The notes below the pieces were generated by a model. It saw nothing but the letters and a program-made list of their open reading frames with translations, was not told the DNA's origin and ran no database searches. Below are positions 26,039-34,210 of a stretch of DNA of 64,000 bases, piece after piece. The position numbers and the translations under genes are program-made. Position 1 is the first letter of the stretch; the number at the start of each line of letters is the position of its first letter. Source of the DNA: Fredinandcohnia humi (GTDB lineage Bacteria > Bacillota > Bacilli > Bacillales > Bacillaceae_L); assembly GCF_001439915.1 (NCBI RefSeq), contig NZ_LMBW01000010.1:62832-126831 (forward strand). The letters are read 5' to 3'.

Positions 26039-26079
26039 CATAGTATTAATAAACAAAAATCGCAAAAAATTTGTAGTAT

Positions 26080-26099
26080 TTATGATATTATTATCATAA
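26080..26099. promoter_or_regulatory. Fur/PerR-like palindrome upstream of the GGDEF-EAL gene
   Basis: TTATGATATT/ATTATCATAA is palindromic with one mismatch and lies 55 bases before the ATG. It resembles a Fur-family box but lacks the central base of the 7-1-7 consensus, so the assignment is weak. Confidence 0.3.
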
Positions 26100-26153
26100 T
26101 CATAGTGAAAAATGTCGTTTTACATATTTTTATGAAAAACTAGAGGAGGCTAT

Positions 26154-28781
26154 ATGATAGGATTTACGCAATTAAAAGGCAAACTGAATAGCGACATAAT
26201 CCTATTAGTAGCCCTAATGGGACTGGTTCTGTTCGCCTCTCATTTTAAATTATCACTTTTGTATGGAATTACATTTACATTTGCGAGTATTTTTCTATTC
26301 TTAATACTTCGCATATTTGGCTATACCGCTGCGATTGTAACGGGGCTTATCACAATTTTGTTTTCCAACGCTTTTTCAAACAGTCCTTTCTATGCAATCA
26401 TTAGCTTAACGGAAATCATTTTTGTTGGTGCGTTTTTCTTTCGTGGCCGAAAAGCAAAAATGTTTTACGTCGATATGTTTTTTTGGTTATTAATTGGATT
26501 TGCTCTGTTATTTTTTATTGCTCGGGAATCTTTGTCAGGCAGTGCCCTTTATTTTCTAATATGTAAAGATATTGCGAACGGACTTTTCAATGTATTAGTT
26601 GCAGACGTTTTATTGGCATATTTTCCATTTTATAAATTCGTTAAAAATAAGCGAATCAATAAAAATAATGTGTCGATTCATCAGTTTTTATCTCAGATTA
26701 CATTCTTCACCATTCTTGTTCCGTTTTTTATAAGTGTCATTACAAATGCAGTGAATACTTTTGATCTCGTAAAAAAAGATTTAGGTGTTGTAGGCGAAAC
26801 GAGAGTGAATCGGATTGAAGATGAATTTCTCCAATTGGAAAACAGCATTGGAAATATCGATGTGAAGCAAATTGAGGATATCATTTGGAGAAATAAGAAC
26901 CAAGAAAGCAATATTATTGTATTTGACAATAAGGATAATATCATTGCGTCGACAGCATTAACGGATTTTGATCCTAATAAGTACGAGGTTCGGGAGATTT
27001 CACCAAAGCTTTATGAGGCTCTGCCAGTCGTAAACAATGATGTACAGCCACTTACGAGATGGAAGGATGCTTATTATTTTTATACGAGGGACACGGATTC
27101 ATTTCGAATTATGCTACAGTTCCCAATTGCTCAATATCAACAACGGCTCTTTAATACTTCGCTTGATCAGCTTACATACTTATTAATTCTTGCCGTTTCA
27201 GTCATTATATTTATAATGTTCATTAGCCAACTTCTTACGAACAACTTAAGGCAGCTTACAACAATCACGACAGGTTTACCACAAAAGCTTCGCAGCTTGG
27301 AAAATATTGAGTGGCCACAAAGCACTATTTCAGAGCTTCGTGTCCTGAGTAAAAACCTAAAGAAGATGGCAGATAAGCTGAAGGAACTTTTCCAAGAAAG
27401 TATCGAAATGAATCAAATTTTAAGTGAACAAACGAAGATGTTGAAGGAATCTGAGGACAAGCTCCATAAGCTAGCTTTTTATGATAGTTTGACTTATTTG
27501 CCTAATCGCTATTTTTTCCAAAACTATGTTAGAGAGCTAATCCGCAATAACTTATATAATGAGATTGCGATTATCTTCATTGACCTTAATCAATTCAAGC
27601 AAATCAATGATACTTTAGGGCATGATGCAGGAGATTCGCTTCTAAAAGCAACCGGGAACAAGCTTAAGAAGCTACAAGGAGATAACAGACAGGTATTCCG
27701 ACTTGGAGGGGACGAATTTGTTGTTGTTCATTCGGTTGAAAATAAGGATGAAGTAACCGAAACGTTAGACATGATTGTCAAAGAATTTTCATCCTATTTT
27801 ATAATAGCCGGCCAAAATCACTATATCACCGCAAGCGTTGGAGTTAGTATGTACCCAGAGGATGGGGAGGACTTAGATACATTAGTAAAATATGCAGATA
27901 TAGCGATGTATATTTCAAAGGAGAAGGGTGGCAACACCGTTCAGTTCTTCGACGAATCCATGAAATATAAATTTCAAGAGCGTGTAACGATTGAAAATGC
28001 TTTACGTATAGCAGTCGATAATAAAGGATTTGAACAGTTTTATCAGCCTAAAATATTTGCAGGTAAAATTACAAGTATTGAAGCCCTACTACGTTGGAAC
28101 GATCCCGTATTAGGGCCAGTTTCTCCAGGAGTATTCATCGAAGTAGCTGAGGAAATCGGCTTTATCTCTCAAATTGATGAATGGTCCCTTGTTCAGGCAT
28201 GTAGGCAGAATAAACAATGGCAGTTAGAAAATCTTTTACATGTTCCGATTTCTGTAAACCTATCGGCAAAGCATTTCCAACAAGATTATCTTGTTTCCAT
28301 GGTAAAGAAGGCCTTAGAGACTTCGGAATTAGAGCCAAAATATCTAAAACTAGAAATTACAGAAAGCGTGTTTATTTCTGACCAACAGCAAGTTGCCGAT
28401 CGAATTCGAAGGCTAAAAGAGCTGGGCGTTCAAATCTCCATTGATGATTTTGGTAAAGGATATTCTTCTCTTTATCAATTATTGAAGCTTCCAATCGATG
28501 AAATTAAAATCGATCGACAGTTTATCCATAATATCGATAAAAATGAGAAAAAGGCATTACTAGTAAAATCGATTTTTGATATTGCGCATGGACTTCGTCT
28601 CAATGTGGTTGCAGAGGGAGTAGAAACCTGGGATGAATGTGGATTGCTTGTGAATATGGGCTGTGATGAAATTCAAGGCTATTTATTCAGTCGACCTATA
28701 AGCAAGGATGATATGGTTGAATTTATCCGTAATCATAAATCAGTGAAGTTCGAAGCAGCGGTCAAAGGGGAAATAGACTAA
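26154..28781 (+). CDS. Membrane sensor with GGDEF and EAL domains (c-di-GMP turnover)
   Basis: The 875-residue product has about six N-terminal membrane helices (13-160), a further helix near 180-200, an extracytoplasmic sensor region (about 205-335), a helix at 343-362, a coiled HAMP-like linker, GGDEF at 518-522 (RLGGDEF) and an EAL domain from about 615. EALLR at 643-647, DDFGKGYSSL and EGVETW are intact, so both synthase and phosphodiesterase motifs look functional. The RxxD product-inhibition site before GGDEF is absent. Net activity cannot be predicted. AGAGGAGG precedes the ATG. Confidence 0.9.
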   Translation: MIGFTQLKGKLNSDIILLVALMGLVLFASHFKLSLLYGITFTFASIFLFLILRIFGYTAAIVTGLITILFSNAFSNSPFYAIISLTEIIFVGAFFFRGRKAKMFYVDMFFWLLIGFALLFFIARESLSGSALYFLICKDIANGLFNVLVADVLLAYFPFYKFVKNKRINKNNVSIHQFLSQITFFTILVPFFISVITNAVNTFDLVKKDLGVVGETRVNRIEDEFLQLENSIGNIDVKQIEDIIWRNKNQESNIIVFDNKDNIIASTALTDFDPNKYEVREISPKLYEALPVVNNDVQPLTRWKDAYYFYTRDTDSFRIMLQFPIAQYQQRLFNTSLDQLTYLLILAVSVIIFIMFISQLLTNNLRQLTTITTGLPQKLRSLENIEWPQSTISELRVLSKNLKKMADKLKELFQESIEMNQILSEQTKMLKESEDKLHKLAFYDSLTYLPNRYFFQNYVRELIRNNLYNEIAIIFIDLNQFKQINDTLGHDAGDSLLKATGNKLKKLQGDNRQVFRLGGDEFVVVHSVENKDEVTETLDMIVKEFSSYFIIAGQNHYITASVGVSMYPEDGEDLDTLVKYADIAMYISKEKGGNTVQFFDESMKYKFQERVTIENALRIAVDNKGFEQFYQPKIFAGKITSIEALLRWNDPVLGPVSPGVFIEVAEEIGFISQIDEWSLVQACRQNKQWQLENLLHVPISVNLSAKHFQQDYLVSMVKKALETSELEPKYLKLEITESVFISDQQQVADRIRRLKELGVQISIDDFGKGYSSLYQLLKLPIDEIKIDRQFIHNIDKNEKKALLVKSIFDIAHGLRLNVVAEGVETWDECGLLVNMGCDEIQGYLFSRPISKDDMVEFIRNHKSVKFEAAVKGEID

Positions 28782-28811
28782 AGGAGGCTCCGTAATGGAA
28801 GCCTCCTTTTA
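28780..28811 (+). terminator. Terminator after the GGDEF-EAL gene
   Basis: AAAGGAGGCT pairs with AGCCTCCTTT around CCGTAATGGA, with a short T-run. Confidence 0.8.
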
Positions 28812-28816
28812 GTCAT

Positions 28817-28938
28817 GTCTAGCTCCAGGCGCCTTCGTCTCGAGGTCATAAGCCAATCGCTTCTGAAGGTAAAATGCACCTTCTGTCAGCGCTTGTCTTA
28901 TGCTTGTCAAATAAGGCTGAGCGCATTGCACTTTTCTT
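28817..28938 (+). repeat. Dispersed CTCGAGGTCA element, plus-strand copy
   Basis: The element starts GTCTAGCTCCAGGCGCC and contains TCTCGAGGTCATAAG, an inner hairpin GAAGGT/ACCTTC and GTCTTATGCTTGTC. The same order of blocks occurs on the minus strand at 60100-60201. Similar intergenic elements are frequent in Bacillus genomes. It carries no open frame. Confidence 0.75.
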
Positions 28939-28939
28939 T

Positions 28940-29233
28940 CTATAGTGTAATATTTACATCTCCGTCTTCACCGATTTCAACAGTCGTGTAGCTTTCAAAT
29001 GTTGACATTTCAGTGATATCATGTTTTTCCTCACTTGCGAAGCTCTCCATATATCGTTGATAGTTTTGCGGGTCTTTAACGATGTGGTAATAATAGGTCA
29101 TCTTTCCGTCGTTATCACTATGGGTTCGTAAGAAAAATCTGTCTTGAAACTCGTTTTTAAACCATTCTCTCGCTTCCATATGGTTCGAAAAATCCGGCAT
29201 ATTGTCATAAATAGATGCTATATCAATATTCAT
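28940..29233 (-). CDS. Small conserved-looking acidic protein of unknown function
   Basis: The 97-residue soluble protein begins MNIDIASIYDNMPDFSNHME and contains HIVKDPQNYQRYMESF and a C-terminal beta-like tail TVEIGEDGDVNITL. It has no signal peptide and no recognised motif. TTGAGGGGTG lies upstream of the ATG on the minus strand, which supports translation. It stands alone between the repeat element and benE. Confidence 0.55.
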   Translation of the reverse strand: MNIDIASIYDNMPDFSNHMEAREWFKNEFQDRFFLRTHSDNDGKMTYYYHIVKDPQNYQRYMESFASEEKHDITEMSTFESYTTVEIGEDGDVNITL

Positions 29234-29313
29234 GCTGATTCACCCCTCAAGAGATTTTCGGATGTGATTAGTATGTCCAGCTATTTACAACACATCCATT
29301 TATGCCAAAAAAC

Positions 29314-30543
29314 CTATGCTCCCGATTTTAAGTTATTTTCAACTTTTATCTTCTTATCAAAATCATTTTTTTCAATTAATAGGGAAACCAAGATGCTCCC
29401 GACAATTGCCCAAAGAGGTGCACCAATGTTAAAGAAGTTCACACCTGACATTCCAATGACCAACGCGAAAAAAGCCCCCATTTGAAATGTTGTATCCGCA
29501 AAAGCAATTTTCAAGGAACTTAAAAGAACACCAATCATCGCTAAACCGGCAATCGTACTCACGATCACAGCTGGCATCGCAATAACAAAAGGAACCACAA
29601 AAGCCGCAAACACACCGAAGCATGCAAATAATACACTATTTGCAACTGAAGCGGCATACCGACCTTCCTTTTTACCCGAATCATCAGAGGCACAAATCGC
29701 TGTCATTGGTCCCGCAGTATTAATCGCATGAGCCCCGAAAAATGAAGCGAAAAATCCCAAGATTGCTCCAAAAACAGCCATCGCACTACTTGGTGGCTTA
29801 AATCCCTTTGCCATCAAGATTCCGGTTGTTTGTGCATTCTCCGTACAGATAATTAAAATTGCAAGCGGTATCGAAAGGGAGATAATAGCTTGAACACTGA
29901 AGGTTGGAATTTCTAGTTGGGGTAGCATAAACGAACCTTGGACCTTTGAAAAATTAAATTCATTCGTGACAACAGCGAGAAGAACAGAGACAACTAATGC
30001 TACTAACACAGGTGGTACTTTTTTGATAAATCGGGAGGAAAACAGATAAACTAAAATGGCCGAGCCGGCTAAAAGGGGAGAAATCTCAACAGATGTAATC
30101 ATCTCAATCGCAAATCTCATCATGACACCAACAATCATCCCCATAACGATGGGGACAGGTATCCAATTCATCACTTTATCAATTAACCCGGTTGCACCAA
30201 GCCCAAGGACAATGAGATTCGCAACAAGATAGGCACCAATTGCTTCCGGCAATGAAAAATGTGGCAAAGCACCCGCAACCAACACGGCACCTGCGATGGA
30301 ATAAGCCCCAGCGATGGGTTGCTTATATTTCAAGGATAAAAATAGTCCTAATAATCCCCCAAAGAAATACACAGCAAATAACCAACTTATTGTTTGCTCA
30401 TGGGTTAAACCACCACTTGATGCACCTCCAATAATAATGAGCGCAGGACCAGTACATCCGAATATTGCCGCAACAACACCAGAACTAATCGTATTGATAT
30501 TTAGATTTTCATATAGATCCTTAAATCTCCTATTACCTTTCAT
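29314..30543 (-). CDS. benE: Benzoate/H+ symporter, BenE family
   Basis: The 409-residue protein has about 12 membrane helices and the BenE pattern: GCTGPALIIIGGAS near the start, PIAGAYSIAGAVLVAGALPHF, VMGMIVGVMMRFA, NAQTTGILMAKGFKPP and GAHAINTAGPMTAICA. BenE proteins import benzoate with protons. It is divergent from an enoyl-CoA hydratase gene and shares the intergenic control region with it. With the benzoate-CoA-ligase-type gene at 42986 it is one of two clues that the island handles benzoate or a related acid. Confidence 0.9.
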   Translation of the reverse strand: MKGNRRFKDLYENLNINTISSGVVAAIFGCTGPALIIIGGASSGGLTHEQTISWLFAVYFFGGLLGLFLSLKYKQPIAGAYSIAGAVLVAGALPHFSLPEAIGAYLVANLIVLGLGATGLIDKVMNWIPVPIVMGMIVGVMMRFAIEMITSVEISPLLAGSAILVYLFSSRFIKKVPPVLVALVVSVLLAVVTNEFNFSKVQGSFMLPQLEIPTFSVQAIISLSIPLAILIICTENAQTTGILMAKGFKPPSSAMAVFGAILGFFASFFGAHAINTAGPMTAICASDDSGKKEGRYAASVANSVLFACFGVFAAFVVPFVIAMPAVIVSTIAGLAMIGVLLSSLKIAFADTTFQMGAFFALVIGMSGVNFFNIGAPLWAIVGSILVSLLIEKNDFDKKIKVENNLKSGA

Positions 30544-30637
30544 TGAAACCTCCAGAAATAATCACGATTTCCACTTTTTTAATAGAGCATATGTAAGTAG
30601 TTCTATAATAACACAAATCCCATTCGAGAATTACGTA

Positions 30638-30660
30638 TTTTTTACGAACGTTTAAAAAAC
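30638..30660. promoter_or_regulatory. Operator-like repeat in the benE/hydratase gap
   Basis: TTTTTTA, three or so bases, then AACG and TTTAAAAAAC. The same string, with only the bases after TTTTTTA differing, lies at 36224-36248 before the oxygenase operon. It is a rough palindrome around AACGTT. On the minus strand the adjoining 30629-30644 reads AAAAAATACGTAATTC, close to the box at 30786. Confidence 0.5.
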
Positions 30661-30735
30661 CACAAAAAAGGAAGAGCGAAAGAGTATGAAAGAGAAAACC
30701 CTATTTTTTTCCTCAAAAACAGCAGAATCACCGAT

Positions 30736-30800
30736 TTGATAATTTAATAAAGATTCAGTATATTTGTAAATAATTACGAAAGGCTAAAAAACGTAATACA
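30736..30800 (+). promoter_or_regulatory. Sigma-A-type promoter and 15-bp box before the first hydratase gene
   Basis: TTGATA (30736-30741), a 17-base spacer and TATATT (30759-30764) make a good promoter. AAAAAACGTAATACA follows at 30786-30800, 21 bases after the -10 box. The same elements with the same distances precede the oxygenase operon at 36261-36325. The box is probably a repressor site overlapping the transcribed leader; the PaaX protein encoded at 32242 is the obvious candidate. Confidence 0.65.
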
Positions 30801-30822
30801 TAATTTCGGGAGGTAATGAAGA

Positions 30823-31620
30823 ATGACAACGACAGTAAACGAAACAAAAACATTAACAGTAAAAAAAGCAAATGGGATCGCCGAAGTTCACATCCATGTA
30901 AACAAAACGAATTCTTATGACCTTGACTATTACAAAGAATTAAATGCTGCAATTGATGATATTCGTTTTGACAATGATATTAAAGTAGCTGTTTTAATGA
31001 GTGATATGCCAAAATTCTTCTCAGCGGGGGCAAATATCAATTTCTTAAAATCTGCTGAGCCACGCTTTAAAACACAATTTTGCTTATTCTGTAATGAAAC
31101 TCTAGATAAAATTGCGCGCTCTCCACAAATCTGGATTGCTTGCTTGGAGGGTCATACAGTGGGTGGTGGTTTGGAAATGGCCCTGGCCTGTGACCTGCGT
31201 TTTATGGGAGACCAAGCAGGAAAGATCGGACTTCCTGAGGTTTCTTTAGGTGTATTAGCGGGAACAGGTGGAACTCAACGTCTTGCCCGCCAAGTGGGAC
31301 ATTCAAAAGCTCTTGATTTGAACATCACCGGCGAAACATTAACACCTGGGGAGGCATTAGATATTAACCTTGTAGACCGTGTATATCCACAGGAAGAAAT
31401 GAGAGCGAAAACGTTAGAATACGCAGAGAAGATTGCAAACAGTGCTACTTACGCAACATCTAATATTAAGCTGTCCATTATGAACGGCAAAGAAATGCCA
31501 CTTAATGCAGCTATCCGTTACGAGGGCGAGCTTCAAAATCTATTATTCCGTTCACAAGATGCTCAGGAGGGCTTAAGTGCATTCATTGAAAAGCGTGAGG
31601 CTAACTGGAGTGGGAAATAA
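30823..31620 (+). CDS. Enoyl-CoA hydratase/isomerase, first of two near-identical copies
   Basis: The 265-residue crotonase-fold protein has the oxyanion-hole segment FFSAGANINFL and both catalytic glutamates of true hydratases (GGGLEMALACDLRF and IGLPEVSLGVLAGTGGTQRL). It probably adds water to an unsaturated CoA thioester from ring cleavage, as PaaF does. The product differs from that of 42036-42830 at only a handful of positions outside the first ten residues, while the DNA differs at many third positions. GGGAGG precedes the ATG. It leads a unit with a thioesterase, PaaX and an MBL-fold hydrolase. Confidence 0.88.
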   Translation: MTTTVNETKTLTVKKANGIAEVHIHVNKTNSYDLDYYKELNAAIDDIRFDNDIKVAVLMSDMPKFFSAGANINFLKSAEPRFKTQFCLFCNETLDKIARSPQIWIACLEGHTVGGGLEMALACDLRFMGDQAGKIGLPEVSLGVLAGTGGTQRLARQVGHSKALDLNITGETLTPGEALDINLVDRVYPQEEMRAKTLEYAEKIANSATYATSNIKLSIMNGKEMPLNAAIRYEGELQNLLFRSQDAQEGLSAFIEKREANWSGK

Positions 31621-31634
31621 GAATTGAATGAAAG

Positions 31635-31700
31635 GCGATATCGGGTTTCCGGTATCGCTATTTCTTAAGGCTCAGTGAATGAATTTTTCCGAGCCTTTTT
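31635..31700 (+). terminator. Tandem hairpins after the first hydratase gene
   Basis: GCGATATCGG pairs with CCGGTATCGC and is followed by TATTTCTT. A second stem, AAGGCTC with GAGCCTT, ends in TTTTTC at about 31700. Partial termination before the thioesterase gene is likely. Confidence 0.6.
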
Positions 31701-31719
31701 CATCAATAGGAGGAATAGT

Positions 31720-32169
31720 GTGAGATCAAATGAGTTTCAAGTCATTGTTAACTGGGGAGATACCGACAAAGCTGGTATCGTGTATTACCCAAATTATTTC
31801 AAATGGTTCGATATCGCAGGGCATCAATTTTTTAGAAGCTGTGGATTATCACCAAACACATTGGAAGACGAACGACAAATTATCCTGCCCATGCTTGATG
31901 CAAGATGCAGCTTTGAAAAAACATTATTGTATGATGACATTATAACGATTCGAACAAAGGTTGAAGAAATTAATACAAAAACGATCAAGCTACGTCATGA
32001 AGTATATAGGGGAGAAACAAGAACGGGACATGGGTATGAGATACGTGGATGGGTAAAACAATCACCAACCGAAATTAAAGCTGTTCCAATACCCAAGGAT
32101 GTACGGTCCATTCTACAAGAAGACCTTCACACGAATGAAACAGGAAAAAGACCACTTTTTAATGCATAA
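31720..32169 (+). CDS. Hotdog-fold acyl-CoA thioesterase (4-hydroxybenzoyl-CoA thioesterase-like)
   Basis: The 149-residue product has the 4HBT pattern VNWGDTDKAGIVYYPNYFKWFD, in which the Asp of the DxxGxxYYxxY motif is the usual catalytic residue. A substrate-channel segment MLDARCSFEKTLLYDDI follows. It would hydrolyse an aryl- or acyl-CoA, perhaps to release CoA from dead-end intermediates as PaaI does. I place the start at GTG 31720 because AGGAGG lies six bases upstream; an earlier in-frame ATG at 31675 lies inside the preceding hairpin. Confidence 0.85.
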   Translation: MRSNEFQVIVNWGDTDKAGIVYYPNYFKWFDIAGHQFFRSCGLSPNTLEDERQIILPMLDARCSFEKTLLYDDIITIRTKVEEINTKTIKLRHEVYRGETRTGHGYEIRGWVKQSPTEIKAVPIPKDVRSILQEDLHTNETGKRPLFNA

Positions 32170-32241
32170 TTTCCAAAATCCTCTATAATAAAAATTAACA
32201 TTATCGAAATATAACAAAAAATAGTAAGCGTGGTGACTTCG

Positions 32242-33114
32242 ATGAAGCCTAGATCCTTAATGTTTACATTATATGGTGAATATATTAAATATTATGGGGG
32301 AGAAATTTGGGTTGGTAGTTTAATTGAACTTATGAAGCCGTTTGGGGTATCCGAATCGTCTGTAAGGGGCGCGATATTTCGAATGGCCCAAAATAATTTG
32401 CTGGAGGTCCGAAAAGTAGGAAAGAAGAGCTATTATTCCGCAACTGCCCAAGGTCGTGTTGATGAAGGGGTTAGCAGGGTGTATGCCACTCAAAATCACA
32501 TATGGGATAAGAAGTGGAGAATCCTTACATATTCGTTTCCGGAAGAAAAGCGTGAGATTCGCAATAAAATCCGAAAAGAACTGATTTGGACAGGATTTGG
32601 TCATCTCACAAATAGTACACTAGTGACACCAAATCCCGTTGAGGATCAAGTAAAAGAAATGATCAAAGTATACGAAATTGAAGAATATGCGTTTTTATTC
32701 ACATCATCTTCAATTGTAACACATGACAATCAAACCATAATTGATATCGGTTGGGACTTAAATATGGTGAGGGATGAATATCAAACCTTTATTGATACGT
32801 TCACACCAAAATTTGAAGAACTGCGGGAAAAAGCATTAAATAACACATTAAAGGATGAAGAATGTTTTTTTGAAAGAACTGTGCTTGTGCATCAGTACCG
32901 GAAGTTTCTTTTTCAGGATCCAGGTTTTCCAAGGGATTTACTTCCGCAGGGCTGGATTGGTATAAAGGCACGAGAATTATTTTGGAATATTCATCAGCTT
33001 TTATCGATCCCATCAATTCGGTACTTTGAGTCCGTTTTTGAAAGAGCTCCAGATCACGAAATTCAAATCGAACGTGATAAAGCACTAAATCCATTTGGAG
33101 AGATTTACATTTAA
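32242..33114 (+). CDS. paaX: PaaX-family transcriptional repressor
   Basis: The 290-residue product matches PaaX: an N-terminal winged helix (about 1-85) with MKPRSLMFTLYGEYI and VSESSVRGAIFRMAQNNLLEVRK as recognition region, the middle domain (DKKWRILTYSFPEEKREIRNKIRKELIWTGFG) and the C-terminal PaaX domain (DPGFPRDLLPQGWIG). PaaX proteins repress aromatic-acid operons and respond to aryl-CoA thioesters such as phenylacetyl-CoA. Here the effector could be benzoyl-CoA. I use ATG 32242 rather than the GTG codons 9-12 bases before it because GGTG is suitably spaced and family members begin MKPRSLM. Confidence 0.88.
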   Translation: MKPRSLMFTLYGEYIKYYGGEIWVGSLIELMKPFGVSESSVRGAIFRMAQNNLLEVRKVGKKSYYSATAQGRVDEGVSRVYATQNHIWDKKWRILTYSFPEEKREIRNKIRKELIWTGFGHLTNSTLVTPNPVEDQVKEMIKVYEIEEYAFLFTSSSIVTHDNQTIIDIGWDLNMVRDEYQTFIDTFTPKFEELREKALNNTLKDEECFFERTVLVHQYRKFLFQDPGFPRDLLPQGWIGIKARELFWNIHQLLSIPSIRYFESVFERAPDHEIQIERDKALNPFGEIYI

Positions 33115-33126
33115 CCGAGGTGAGAC

Positions 33127-34086
33127 ATGAATATTGAAGGAATTGAATTTGGCGGCTATCGGATTGGAATTCCAGTTCCATTCCCAATGAAGTATGTCTA
33201 TTGTTATCTTTTTAAACAAGGTAACGGGTATGTGATGATTGATGTGGGATTAAACTATCGTGCTGCGAAAGACACATGGCATGAGGTTTTTGACCATTTG
33301 GGAATCGCACCTCGTGATATTCAAACAATCTATTTAACCCACTTCCATCCAGATCACTCCGGGCTTTCCGGCTGGATGCAAGAGCAAACTGGTGCTGATC
33401 TATATATGCATGAAATAGATGCCGCAATGATTGAACGTGTTTGGGGCGCAGGCAGCGTTCAGGTTGTGAGATTGAAAGAAATGGTATTGCAGCATGGGGT
33501 TCCAGAAGAATTAGCGGCCGGAATCGCCGACCATATGGATAAACTAGGTAAAAATGTGCTCCCGTTACCCGTTACAAAACCAATCGGTGATAGACTGGAG
33601 TTTGGTGAGAAACAATGGAAGGTAATACATACCCCAGGGCATAGTGCAGGGCATGTTTGCTTTTATCAGGAAGAAGAAGGCATCTTAATTGGCGGTGATC
33701 ATATTCTTGAAAGAATTACACCGAATATTAGTGTTTGGCCAGGTGCCAGCCAGCACCCATTACATGAATACATTGCATCCTTACGTAAGGTGAAAAAGCT
33801 CTCAATTCAGAAGGTATACTCTGCCCACCATTCACCGGTGCAAAATGTAGGTGAACGCATTGATGAGTTAATCGAGCATCATGATGAGAGACTTGCCTAT
33901 ATTGAAAGTCTAGCAGATTATAAAACCGCGTTTGAAATCGCCGAGGTATTATTTGCCCACAGGGAACTCACTCCTCATCAGTGGCGTTTTGCAATCGCAG
34001 AAACAATCGCCCACCTAAACTATTTAGTGCATGAAAAACGAATCGCAAAACAATCACAACATCCTATAATTTATGTAAAAAAATAA
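33127..34086 (+). CDS. Metallo-beta-lactamase-fold hydrolase
   Basis: The 319-residue product has the metal-binding motif THFHPDHSG (HxHxDH), a later His in HTPGHSAGH and Asp in GGDHILE, and a C-terminal winged-helix-like extension (FAHRELTPHQWRFAIAETIAHLNYL). This is the glyoxalase-II-type MBL family with a C-terminal lid. The substrate is unknown; hydrolysis of a thioester or lactone intermediate fits its place 12 bases after paaX. The palindromic terminator at 34100 closes the unit. Confidence 0.82.
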   Translation: MNIEGIEFGGYRIGIPVPFPMKYVYCYLFKQGNGYVMIDVGLNYRAAKDTWHEVFDHLGIAPRDIQTIYLTHFHPDHSGLSGWMQEQTGADLYMHEIDAAMIERVWGAGSVQVVRLKEMVLQHGVPEELAAGIADHMDKLGKNVLPLPVTKPIGDRLEFGEKQWKVIHTPGHSAGHVCFYQEEEGILIGGDHILERITPNISVWPGASQHPLHEYIASLRKVKKLSIQKVYSAHHSPVQNVGERIDELIEHHDERLAYIESLADYKTAFEIAEVLFAHRELTPHQWRFAIAETIAHLNYLVHEKRIAKQSQHPIIYVKK

Positions 34087-34099
34087 AAAATATCAACCC

Positions 34100-34129
34100 A
34101 AAAGCACATGAAACGTTTCATGTGCTTTT
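34100..34129. terminator. Bidirectional terminator between convergent genes
   Basis: AAAAGCACATGAAAC/GTTTCATGTGCTTTT is a perfect 15-bp palindromic stem between the MBL hydrolase and the deaminase gene. Confidence 0.9.
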
Positions 34130-34210
34130 AGTAGTGAAATTTATTGGATAACTTATATTGCCAAAGGCACGGTACGATGCAGGATGAAAGTGAAATTCCA
34201 AGTGAACTAT